Origin: Tubiluchus corallicola | Lineage: Eukaryota; Priapulida; Priapulimorpha; Priapulimorphida; Tubiluchidae | Reading direction: 5' to 3' | DNA length: 64,000 bases | Assembly (NCBI GenBank): GCA_030141605.1 | Contig: JAQGDQ010000286.1 | Span: 191,501-255,500, forward strand | Shown: piece after piece, positions 1 through 13,400 of the stretch | Layout of the letters: each line of letters opens with the position of its first letter | Numbering within the stretch: the stretch's first letter is position 1 | Translations under genes and position numbers: made by a program | Notes under the pieces: generated by a model | Told to the model about the DNA's origin: nothing | The model's input: only the letters and a program-made list of their open reading frames with translations | Database searches by the model: none

Positions 1-777
1 CGGAACGCAATTTATTATCAATGTTATGCCTAAAGGACCAGCCAGTGCAGTGACAGCAGTGTCAAACCAACGTTCGGATGCATACCCAGAGAAAGAATTA
101 AAGTGATTTAACCATTGATTAATTGACCAGCCTCTGCAACTTCAGTTGTCAGTCACAGCTGCCAAGCTATATATTAAGTTGAGTGTTGGAAAGAGCACTA
201 ATCATTAAAGACATGTTGTGTTTTGTTTCTCTCGGAAGGCTGGTAGAGAAAACCAGAAAACATGCCGTCAAATAAAACTACTTTATTTAGCGAGAATTCT
301 ACAACACAAAAGTACGAAGGAACGAGAAACGATTACTGTAAACGTGAAAATCTGGAAAACGTTTAAGTATATATCTGAAAAGGTAAGTATACAAGTATAT
401 GTCCGTGTTAGATCTGCGTGCTCCCCTACTTTTCCTTATATAGCGCGCTGTAGAAAATTCCAGAACAAATGTTCGAGAAAAATCCAGACGGCAAGGTGGT
501 CATTCCAACGGAACATTCTACGATGTTCTATGCAATTCTAATTGACGCCAGCGATCTCCACAACAAGACAGCAACCTCGAAAACAACTTTAAAGAAAATC
601 ACGTGTTTAAAATGTCAAATATGGCTTTTAAAAGTTTTCTTAAAAAGCAGTTATATCAAACATGACCACAAATTCATCTTCGTCTTGTTAATTTGATTAT
701 GACGATTTAATTTATGAATTTGTTGCTTTATGAAAGAATTCACTTGATATAACTATTGACACTTATTTATTATATAC
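1..777. other. Intronic sequence at left edge
   Basis: Downstream of SLC4 exon 13 on its strand. AT-rich; no further exon matching the next SLC4 segment and no repeat was recognised. Confidence 0.6.
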
Positions 778-891
778 CTCAAATTTGTCAGGCACTGTCA
801 ATTTAGGAGTCTCCAAACCAAGGCTTGCATCAATTGCACACATTACGAGTATGGATACCGGAAGCGCAAAGTCATAGATAAGTTGACGAAT
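778..891 (-). CDS. SLC4: SLC4 exon 13 (last one inside the window)
   Basis: 114 nt, 38 codons, TTTTAG acceptor and GTATAT donor. It encodes [20 protein letters not shown] then [13 protein letters not shown], equivalent to the PKLxVPxxF segment of SLC4 members. The gene continues past the left edge. Confidence 0.92.
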
Positions 892-3800
892 CTAAAACAA
901 AAATCATTATTAAAATTCAGAACAATCTCTTGCTACACATTCATTTTAAGTGAAATTAAAACTTTGAAAAGGAATCAAAATAAAAGTAACTGAATCATAC
1001 ATAAGTCGTTAGCTCTAAGAAGAACAGAGTATGAAGTATTTGCCAAATAACCGAACTTTTGTACAAAAATTTAACTGCCACAAATGAACAACAATAAGAG
1101 TAAGTCAGGAATTAGTGGTGGAAATGAACAACTGAACATTAGCTAATTATTAAAAACAATATGTTAAATGGCCATCGTATGTATTCTATAAACTCTATAA
1201 ATTTAAATATAAATATAAGATTTGTTTACAGGAAATCACTTTTAAAACATGTCTTTGAACCGCAGCTGCCCAGAAGACAGAAAATCTTGGGTCCAAGTCC
1301 AGCTGAGAAGCAATTGTTTTTGTCTTTCTAATTTAGTATTGCTTTTGTACATTGACAGAATTTAATAACTACAAACTATGACTAAAACAAAGGCAGATAC
1401 ATACTATGCTCGGAAAGAAGTTTGTGTTACGGACATGCTTCAATAACATAGTCAGCACAAACGTTCCAAGGAACAACATGACACAGAGTAAGAACACATC
1501 GGGTACGTAGGGCACCACACCACATCCTGGACCCTGAAGAGTTCCATTTGCGTCCAAACATGTCTCGTTTGGTGGGAAAATCTAAAAAATTCAAGATAGC
1601 AAATACAGAAAACTACATACAATGCAAACTGGTGTAACTCGAATGCTTGCATAACTTTAACAGCACTCTTGGAACGGATTTTCCCTTTTGTTGTTCCTTT
1701 ACCAGTCACTGCGCAACTCAAACTGTGAGAGTGATTCAAATTATCGAGTAAGTCGAACTAAATTCCAGATGCATTTCTCCTTAAGAATGAGGCTGAAATT
1801 ACCTTGCCTATCTCAGACAGCCTTCCAAGCAAGAACTTCTACGTAAAAGTGTAAGCCACATTACGATTTTTATGGTTGCCCTTGTGTTAGACATGGCGTG
1901 ATATAAAGCATATACATCGGAAGTAATAGATCTCATAACGAAATGTAATATGTAATAATCATTTATTCATGTCACAGGCAATCTCTCTGCTGCAACAATC
2001 AATGTTGTAAAGATCTTATGTCGTTTACAAATAAATTGACTCCGATTATATCGCTAACAACCTGATACTTCTTGTGACATTTCGATTCTAATGGTGGAAA
2101 AGTGTTACATATCGAAATCTAACACAAAAAAGGACGAATAAACTGCGGCTTGCTCGATCACGTGGTTTTCCGACAGATCAAATCCACGCACTGTCAAATT
2201 TTGATTAAATTTAATGATTTCGTCCACCGCTGTGGTCAATGTATCGCCACTGTCTCAGCCATAGATAGATATAAACTGAGATCAAAATCGATGAAACTGG
2301 CTTCAGTCACAGTTACAATTTTAATTGTTAGTTTCAGCAAAAATGATAAGATTTTTTGCATTACCTCAGCAGAATGCTGCACACAACGAACGTAGTTAAT
2401 GTAGATCACAATATCATTATTGCCGAATTATGTTAGTCATGCTACTCAGACTACAAACGAGGTCCACCAGTTATTTTAATTTTGATTATTTATAAAATGT
2501 ATTGGTTGATATTTGCTTAAAGACTCATTTTGTCATTTTCACAGACTGTAGTGTATAGTCTGAAGATGAGCTCAATCTTGTTTTCTTAAGAACATTGTCT
2601 AACTCGTAATTCCGCATAACTCGCACAAATTTTCCAGTCTCGAGGTGTTTGAGTTATACGTAGTTTACGGTAGTAATTATTAATCAATTGCATAACTTGT
2701 CGAAACAGCATTGCACTTAAAGTTGTAAACTGTTCTTTTACATAGTTCCGAACACTACAAGGTGAAGTCTAATGGCAAGGCTTATTTAACTGATGATTGT
2801 GGCAAGACTGGAAACTGGCTCATTAGCAAGACCAATTCTCCAAGGTGAGCTGCTGAACCAGAGGTGTCTCAGCCCTATTTGGATATAAATACATTAACAT
2901 ACAACACCCTAAGCAGTCAGAATCAGTACGGCGAATTAAATAGTGCAGAGGGAGTATTGAACCGGCGGCCACCTGGCACTCACTGACTAATCTTGGCATT
3001 CCCTAACTCCGATTGCAAAGCATACAATGTGACCACTCGGTTAATCACCGCGCCTCACCAAAATTAACACCCAAATAATTTAGTTTTGCAAAATGCAAAT
3101 GAAGCAGGCGTAGTATCACTGTAGACGAAATTAGGCGCAACTAACAATTTTTATTTCGTGGCACAAAACAAAATGAGTCTAATACGTATGTGGTGGCAGG
3201 TTGAAAAACTTACAGAATAGTCGTCAGTAGAATTTATTGGACCTTCACACCAACAAGTCAAGTTCTGCGGTTCCTAAAAACAAAAATCATCATCATAATT
3301 TATGTGTATAGTTTGCAGCTGTAGTTATGCGATACCACATCTTTGTTTCATTGTACTTCCTAAATTGCGGGAATAATACCACAAAAAACTTCTGTTTTAG
3401 CAACTTTCTATTTAAGTAAACCATACAAGTTATAAGGCCACCACAGGTCATCAAAAGCAATTATTCGAAAGCACAAGAATGCTGAGGAAAAGAAACCAGA
3501 GTTGAATATCACAAGACAGAACAATAGAAAACAATAGAAGCTCTGGTAATTTGATATCATGACTAATCTTTTGTGGCAATTTTTTTAGTGTTTTAGCCAT
3601 ATTTTCCAAACATTGTAGCACTGAAATACAGCCTATAAACTTTTTCATTAAATTTCATCACTGTCTGCCATTTTCGTATTCGCAAACTATTTTTATAGAC
3701 ACGCACATTCATCAACTATTCTGCTACTACATCACTACACACGTCATGTAAAAATGAATTTGAAGCTCCCAGTTTGCAACACTGCACTATGCAGTTGTGA

Positions 3801-6800
3801 GCATTGTGCAGGGTAAGAAAAACGAAGAAAAAATACACTAAAACACTGCCTCTTTATGTGTAACATGTATATTTTGTTCTCGATTAACTGAATTATAGTT
3901 CAATTGCTGATTATTTGATTTATACATGCTTGTAATCTCAGTTAATTTGATTAATCTAACAGATACAAACATGAAGTACTTACATCTGGATTTGTGTCTA
4001 AAGGCACATCTTCGTATATCTCGATAATACTCTTAAACGCATCATATATGAATATGAGTGAAATCAAACACGCAAAACATTCTTCTGTGAATCTTGTAAT
4101 GTGGCGCACTAATGACGACGCATCAAAGGCAACTAGAACTAGTAAGATAATGGTCACCCATATACCGATCCATAGTCTGAATGGAAGATAGTCCAATCCC
4201 TCAGCTCTAAAAATAATAAGTTTAATTATCAAAGGTACTTCAAGACTTTTAATTATGCCAAAGAATTTTGTAGCTTTTCCATTTGCTGCCATCTTTATTG
4301 CTATTGTTACTTTGTATTTACTTTATACGTTTATGCATTATACTTTATATGTAAACAACTAATGAAGTCAGGCACATTGTACCAAAATATCTTTATTAGA
4401 TGCTAAATGCTATGGTTTATGAATTACACTTTATATGTAAACAACTAATGAAGTCAGGCACATTGTACCAAAAAATCTTTATTAGATGCTAAATGCTATG
4501 GTTACGATGTAATCAGTAGCTGTACATCTGTAATAACAGTTTATACACACGTACAACTATTGTAAATAGTTACAGGGTGACCAAAGCTTTTAGTTTTTAA
4601 TAAAGACGTTACTAAACAGTTGAACTTATACTATCACGGGTATACATTATAGACTAGTGGAAAACAGTATAACAGACATTAAACCGATGCAGGCGGTTTA
4701 AACGAGGTTAACATTAAGTAATATTTAGATATCGTTACACTAGCTAGTTATTATACAAATTTATATCTTGCTGTTAATTACAATTAACTTTCAAAGATAC
4801 TGTTACTAATTACTGACACACTGTAAAAAATCTGTCTGTAACAAAGTGTCAGCTGCAAACCATCTCAGGCAAAATCTCATCGCACACAGCAGCTTTTGTA
4901 TCGAAAGCAATTGAATCAATCAATGTCATGGGTAAAACGTCAGAAATCAATTATTACATGACATGTGACAAAACGGTCCGGTACTGGTCTGACATGGTTT
5001 TTTATGATGCAAACTGTTTTACCGAGCCCGCATACGGGAACAAGATGATTTTCTTAGGCCCGCATACGGCCTAAGACAAAAAATTAAGCAAATCTGTCTA
5101 ATAAAAAAGAATGTTGCTTAATAAAAATCTGTGTGAAACAAAGTTGGTAAAACAGCATTTGCCGAGCCTGCACATGACCAAGAATCTGTGTCAGAGAAGT
5201 TGTTGCAGACAGATATTGCCTCATGTGTGCCGGGTTTCAAACTTAAATATATACAAGTAAGCAGTAAAAATATCAAATTCAATTAACATAACATACGTTC
5301 CTATAAGTTTTGCACATGAACGGGGTGCATTAATGCAAGATCATAATTATTATAATTGCATGCTCATCAAATAATAATGTCACAGGCAAATATAGCAGCA
5401 TATTAGTCATTCTGCAAACTTAAAGGCATCATAACAATGTTTCATAAAACTTATTAGATTTTTATTAATAAAATGATTAGCAGTATTTTTTGCTGTTGGA
5501 TATATATGTTTTATAACTGCCATTAAAGCACTGCAAAGCATTGCAAAAGCATGTACAAAAATTTATCACAGTTAATGCACTCACACTTGCTATTTTACAC
5601 TATTTTGCACAGCATTATTTATACTTACTTGCTAAATTCATAGACTAAAGACTCCACAACCAACATAGGTCCTGTAGCACTCATTATTACAAGAGGTTGG
5701 CCAGCAAACAATGCAAACAGGAAACCACATATTGCTCCAGACAAAATACATTCCATTGTGGCCTAGAAAGGTGTTTAAAATAATTATTTATTATGCTGAA
5801 ATTAAGAGGTGTTTTAGACATATAGATTTTCCAAAGTGAGAATCTCACAAAATATTAACAAACAACTTCATACCATAAATATATGTTGGTACTACTAAAC
5901 TTCAAAGAAATTTGTCACATAACCTGGCGGGAATTCCAATTTATTATATTTCCAATACTGACTAATAAGAATTCGTTGTTTTATGGGTAAAAAGATTCAT
6001 TCTAACATGAACTAGATGTAAGAAAGTGTAGGGCTTCTACTAGAAATTACGAAGATATTCCGATTCATTATGAGTGAACATTTATTGAATATTATTCAAG
6101 AAGAACGTTTGGATGATAAAACTTTATAATCAGCTAAATAGATAACGGTTTTCTTAGCAAAAGATGTAATGGTTTTCTCAGTAAAAGATGTAATGGCCGA
6201 AAACTTGCAAAATCATCCAAAGAAACTTTATGAAGGAAGTTTATGAATAAGAAAACATGGTATCATAAAGATACTCAAAAAATCATTACCTGTTGCTGGT
6301 GCGTAGCATGCTCTAACAACCCTCCAAACGTAATTAGTGGAGCTAAGGTAACTACGTACATGAATATGCATGCTGCAATAATCTGTACAGCAAATGCATC
6401 TGTATAATCAGACAAGTAGACTTTGATCTTGCGTTTAACATCTTTGACCAAACCGCCAAATATGCTGCAAGGAAATCATAATTTCAGCATCATCTTTTTA
6501 AACTACTGAAGTAGATGATTGGATAATGTAGTAAATAATAAAGAATAAACTCAGGAAACTATCAAGCTTTCAGCAATGATATACAGGTAGTCGGCACCTT
6601 ATGACCCCAATACATTTCAGCGGATTAGCCGTAAGACAAATTGGTTGCAAGTCGGACCCACATATTAAAGCGATGCACCTCTACATGCAAGACATTGTTG
6701 TGTATGCGTACTAAGTATAGCAGCAGCTACGATGAATTTATCGAAAAAGATAGCGATTAGTTAATATGTTTAAAAAATATAAGGAAATATGAGTTATAAT

Positions 6801-9800
6801 TGGTTTTGTATAGTTAATTAATTAAACTGCAGTCGGGTCGCAAAGTCGAACAGCAGTAAGTCACATAGGTCGTAAGGTAAGTCGATGACTACCTGTAATC
6901 TCTTATTCTCAACAACAACTGTGGCAAATGAAAAGTAATTCTTACTGCTCGCTTAGTTATTATAAAGACATTGATCTCATCTGAACTGCAAAGTGAAAGG
7001 AAACTACTAATCAAATATCAAAAAAGGTTGTCAATGTGGAAGAAGTTTCTAGAAACCACAAACGGAACATACAAACCACTTCTAGCCAGACTCTCATCTT
7101 CCTCCTTTTCTGCTTTATCAGTGATGGCAGCTCTTTCAACAGGACCAGTTTTCTGTTTAAGGCTTTTAGCACGTTTGTGATCGGGAAGATGCTCGGGTGG
7201 CTCAATACGAATGTCGGGATCCCAGATGCTAGGTGGCAGCACAATAGCATTGCTAAGAAACTCATCAATTCCACATAAGAGCTCTTGACGAGTGAGGGCT
7301 TTATATACGACTTCGTGAAAGACCTGTAATAATGTGACACAATAAGCCTTTTCACAGTTCCTTTGATTGATAATGATCGTGAAAAGGTCAAAGGTTAAGT
7401 GTACCATAATATTTGTGTACATATGTCAGAACCTTGCAGCCCATGCTATTGTAATAGGAGCTGTTTTAGCAGCTAACTAGAATCATTTATTCTTGTTCCC
7501 AGGCGAGATCCTGCTAGTAAATCACTCTGTATTGAACATACTAATGCATAATTATGTAAAGTCCTTGTAAAACAAGTGAAGTTACTGAAATGATGTGGCA
7601 GATGGCTTTGTTTTACCCACATGTCACGTGGCAGTTGTAGTTAAGACGCATTGCTGGGGTTCACTTAACCTTTGACCTACAGCAACTGTCCATACGCACA
7701 GCGAAACTGCCTTTTTGACGTTGTCATTACCGTAACATAATTTTCTAAAAAATTAGTTCAAACTTTTTGGTAATAGCATAGTTTATTAAACTTTATTTAA
7801 AGCAGTCAGATGAATTATACGCACATTATGCCATAACATGTAATCGAGATGTTAGCGATTTCATTCCTGATGTAATAAATGAATTTAGGGTAATGAGTGC
7901 TATGAATTAAGGTGACAATGATTCAACTTAATAAAATGCAGTAACTAAATTCCTATAATTTAGTAATCTAACTGTGCAATCCCATATTTTAGCCACCAAC
8001 AAATGCAATGTATCTATCATTTATCATTGTTTCTCAAATACACGCAGAAAACGGTTTGGAAAATGCACCTTTTTCAACTTCCTTATTCTCATGATGTATT
8101 CTCAAATCTCATAATGATATTACCTTCAATGTCTTCAGCATGTAGCTTCTTCAATTACATTTACATTATACGTCAAAAACAAATAAACAAGCTCAATTAT
8201 TCACACAAATTCAGTAACAATACGACAAGCCATTACTTCGTCTGTCAGAAGGACTCCTAGGGCTCTGCCAATATGAGCATACTTCTGAGCACTGTCTCGC
8301 GGACCAAGCAGCATAAAACAGAATCTTGTGGGAATCATGACTTCAGTCATATTTGGAATGAAAACAGCTGGGTGAAGACGAACAAAGCAGCTGACAGTGT
8401 TCTGCAAGAAGTCGACCTCCCCCAGCAAGATGCTAGCCGACTCTGAACCATGTGGGATCTTATGCATCATGTATTCATGATGGGCCTACAATGAAAAATT
8501 TTAAAGTCATCCAAAACATGTGCTTGACATTTTGTTGTACTGTGTTTTAGTTTAACTGTGAAACATCAGATATGCAAAGACATGCAAAAAGTCTTGCTCC
8601 TTACAGCATTCGACTGCCAGGTTTTCTGTCGCAAGTTTTCTCTCTCACGGCAAACTCGTAATTTTGAACTGCTTTACGAGTTACTGTCGGCAAGTTATTG
8701 CAAACTCTCTGATAGTTGCTGCAAGCTGATGTACTGTTCTAATATGAATGTTTGGGCGAGTTTTTCTTCATACTTCTCCCAGCAAAGACTAGAGAAGTGA
8801 GAGTCAGTTCGCGCTTACATTTGGAGTTGCAATAAGTTTTGCTCTCTAGTCTGAACGCACTTGCTGGTTACTTGACGACTTACTGGCGAGAAAACTTGCT
8901 AGTCTGAACGTACCATTAATTACAATTATTGATTTCCATACTACCATGTGATGGCTATGTTAGCCCTAAAAATTTTGCAATTTATTCTTGGTTTAGCTTG
9001 CTGATCTTCTGAAAATGTTTCCTATGTCATGTGAAGATGGCCACAGATTGTGGTTGAAATGACTGTGTGAATCAAAGCCAAATTTGTGTGCAAATCTGAT
9101 GTTCCAGCTGGTCAAATTATCTGTGGTGATTTTTTTATTACAAAAAGTTGTAAATAGAAAAAATACAATAAACATGACTCAGTGAATAGTAACGATTTTT
9201 TAGTGAAATAGTATATTATGGAAGTATGTCAACATTGTAATTTCACCACTCTCTCATTATTGGAAAAGCATATTGTCTATCAGCTTTACAGTAAAGAAAG
9301 CTATTCCACTATAAAAAAAGCCATTTGTCATAATGGATACAACATAATGGATACCATAGTAAAGGAATGGCTGACAAATTATTGATAAATAATTACAAAA
9401 TTTGACCAAAGCGATTGTAAGACAATTTGTGATTGTCAGTGAGACTACTAGTATATGCAAAAGTGGAAATGATTTAATAAGTATTATAATAAGCAATAAA
9501 TATTTACTAATAGAATTATTTTTTAAGAATAATAGGCCTGTAGCAATATGACAGACAGCACTAGCATGGTTCAACTAAAGACCACAATAAAATAGCAAAC
9601 CAAAAATGCTTTTTCCATTTTCCACTTTTGCTAGTTATTGGATATACAGCTATTATAATATTAATAATCTGTGTTGAAAAAGAAATTTATTTGAAATATG
9701 GTTGTTTAGTAGATTTATTAGGCTTACCATCACCATAAAAACTAAATAAAAGTGGGAGGAAGCAACAAGTCAGCAACTAAAAATAGAAAAATAGTAAGTT

Positions 9801-10388
9801 GCTCTTTTTAATATAAAATAACACTTTTATTATGACAGTTGTTATTTCATATTAAAAAGAAATTCACAGTACAGATTATTTTAGTAGGTTTTTTATCTTA
9901 TTTTAGTATAGCCTGTCTCTGTTTGATCTTGATATCATCAATTAATATTACAATTACATACTTAACATGTATTCAATTTCTTAAGCAAGTTAATAGATCA
10001 AAATTCACAGATTTGATGAAATCTTGTTCTAAGACTACTATCAAACTTCTAAGATGTGCTTAGTTCACACACATCACACAATCAATAATACAGATCATGC
10101 CATTCGATACAATATAACAATTACGCAAAACGTGATCAGATGTGGTTTCTTTAAGACTACCACAGATACATGCAGACACATATATAGAGTACAGACCTAT
10201 TGTTTTTTCTTGGCAATTATCCAGAAATCCAGGAATATGCACGACATTATAATCATTATCCCTGAACACACATTATTATATGTAACAAAGATCATATAAA
10301 TTAGAACTATTACAGAAGAATCTCTCTCTCTGAATTTTTTTTAATCTAACATTTTATTTCACAATACAATCTCACACAAATGATAAAT

Positions 10389-10479
<91 letters not shown>

Positions 10480-13400
10480 CTCTCTCTTTTGCTCTACTCA
10501 TTACCAATACCAAGATGTTGGCTTGAAAAAACAAAATGTGCAGTCAAAAGTGCAAGTCTCAAAAAACTATTCTGAATCATTCTCATCTACAGTTGTGCTT
10601 TTCCACGTCAGAAAGAGAAGTTAAAAAATAGAGAAAGCATCTAACCCAAACCAATTAGTGAAATTATTGTTTTAGCTGCCCGCTTTATAGGAGTGTCAAA
10701 AAAATTTTGCAAAAAAGGTAAATTCGGGTACGTGCGGGATTTTCAAGCATGCCGTCTTTTTGCAAAACTTTTTGACTACTCCTATATAAAAGAAATACAA
10801 ATAATTCTAATTCGTACCATACCCATAAATATGCGTTTATCCATGAATTTACTCTACCTAAAGGCTAATAAATAATGTTACTCATTAAATAATATCAAAA
10901 TAACAAAAAATCGTCTAGTAATTAAACAAAACATGAACAATTGGTCTACTAGGCAGAACGGCCGTTTACACGCCTCAGATATAATACAAGTTTGACGAGT
11001 GTAAAAAGTTTATAAATTTTAAAACCATTAACCTTATTACATAATCTGCTACGTAGGTCTTTCTCACTTGCTTTTCTTTGTCGCAAGAATTCATCTATTA
11101 ACGGAATGGTTTAAATCTCTAGGGTACGTAGCAGATAGGTTGTTGAAAGTTAAGCATTATTAGATCTGCCCTTGCCCTTACGTCATTGGCATAATCCTCA
11201 GTTAAGAAAAGCTATGTACTAAAAACAAAGAAATTGGGCTACGTATCATAATTTAGCATCATTTTTATAGCATCATACGCTCGAGCGACAACTGTTAAGT
11301 GAAAACAATTAACAACATCCACGATATTTTGAACTCGGAATGAAAGTAAATTTTTTGCTTGAATACGCAATTCCAAGTCAGTGCTTCCCTGTAATAAGAC
11401 TGATAATTTAGTATCTATAGCTGACCTTCAAAAGCCACTACGTCAAAAAGCAAGAGCGAGTGAATGGTTGCCCCATTGAAATTGGATCTCATTTAAAAAT
11501 GCTGGATCATTTAATAGACAATTAGATAAAGTTTGTGTTAAATAAAGCCATTAAAACAACGTTCATAATATAGAAATATGTTATGAATTGAAGGCCACAT
11601 TAACCATAGATCAGCAGCCTAACTTGCATAATCCAAGGGCAGATCATAATCAGGGCCCACTCGTCTTACATAACCTTTAGTCAAAAAGTAAAATTCAGCC
11701 AGACTAGCGAAATTTTTGGCGAATGAATATCTCCATACTCTGACCTGCTTTCAACCTACTGTGACTAGTATAACAGAATTTTGGCTAAAAAATCGACTAT
11801 AACTAAAATTTTGACTAAAAAATTCGTAAGAGAGCTGGTCCTGCAAAATCTGTGCTTATCACAGATCTGTTAGATATAAAACCGTATAATAGCATAAAAA
11901 TGATACGTATATGCTTATAGTCCTGAAACAAAACGTTTTTAAAATTATTTAAACGACTTTTCACGACAATAATTTACCCGTGTTAATAGCACAACAAAAG
12001 AGCATGCGCCACAGCATAAGGGATGCAAAACATATTGCAAAAGAACCCGCTCAGAATTAAGCACAGTTACTTCACAGCTCAAACAAATCACATAATTCAC
12101 AGCTCAAAACTACACAATAGATTTTACATATTCTAAATTAACAAAGCATTTTGTTCTAATCAGTTTTAAATTCTGCAAATATGAAATTGATAGGTACCAA
12201 AAGGCTCAAAAATTTCACAATTAGCCAACAGCTACTGATAAATTGTTTAGCAAATTGGGCCCTAGCAAATTATGTTCTAACAGGTGTGAAAGGAGTGCGC
12301 TAGCATTACAGTTTGGAAATGCATGCATAGCACAATGGAAATACACACAAAAGACAAATATTATAATGCTTCTATAGAATAGTTTTTTATGTTGATAAGT
12401 CTATGCATTGTCAAGTTCTAGTTGGTCTGCCCTTAGGAGATACAACTTATTCTTGAACCAGTTCATTAATAGCTTCAAAAAACGTGCAAATAAAATACCT
12501 TTTGCTGTGTGTCAACTTCATCCACAGCTTCAACATAATTGTGGGATAGCTGTGCATCTGGCACGTCGTTTGTGAAGTCGGGCACACTGCTATCCTTACC
12601 GCCGCCCTTCATATGTGATATGGCTGAAAAAAAGATGTTTGTGTAGTGCCTACCCTGCAGGCTGGTATACAGTATCTAACAGCAGGAAGTCTTTATCAAG
12701 TTCATGGTTGTCAGTCAGTCACAATTAAGCCAAATAACTTATTTCTAATCTTTCAAGAAGAGATGGTAAACCAGCAGAAGTCTTGTTCAAATTTATACCT
12801 CAGTCAGATCAACAGCCGCGGCCTTCCGGCGATGAAGCTGCTCAAAAGCAATTTTCCTGACAGACACACGTCCATTTAATAACTAGGCCCAGAACTGTTT
12901 AACTTCAGTCACAAAGCAGAAACCGTTTCAATACCCTCATACTTTCAATACTCAGCTGTTTCAATACCCTGAGATGTTTACACACGATCAACTATTCATG
13001 ACAGCCTTGTTACAAGACGTTAGACAAGGTGGTGATGTATCATCGCTCTTGTTTCAGGTTCACATCACGTAATCACAGAAACAGTTACTTTGCTAAAAAT
13101 TCGTCTAATTATAAAAATGAATTTTAAACTGCATCTATGAAATACGTTTACTGGATTCTCCGCTGTGGGCAACAATGGTATATTAGATTTGCTAACAATG
13201 AGTAATTTATCGAAAGAGCTTCATCTACATACAAGTAATAGGCCTAACGCAGAGCTCTGCTGCCGCTGAAAAGTTGAGCGAGCCCTTAAACTCTGACTTA
13301 GTAAATTCCGGGACGTCACTCATACGCCAGAATAATCCACGGTGCTTTGGACCTGAGGTTATCTGTTGATTGCACATGTTTTCTTCCTGAAACCTATCTT

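Larger units (their letters stand above)
8486..12498. other. SLC4 intron 5
   Basis: 4 kb intron. It holds a long CT microsatellite (10391-10477) and a 101-bp foldback (10686-10786). Around 8840-8912 the phrase TAGTCTGAACG occurs twice in a possible short inverted-repeat element. No gene was found; short open frames here are interrupted and unlike known proteins. Confidence 0.6.

Noticed and set aside
10346-10575. Long Ser-Leu and Arg-Glu open frames on both strands
   Set aside because: They are translations of the CT microsatellite.
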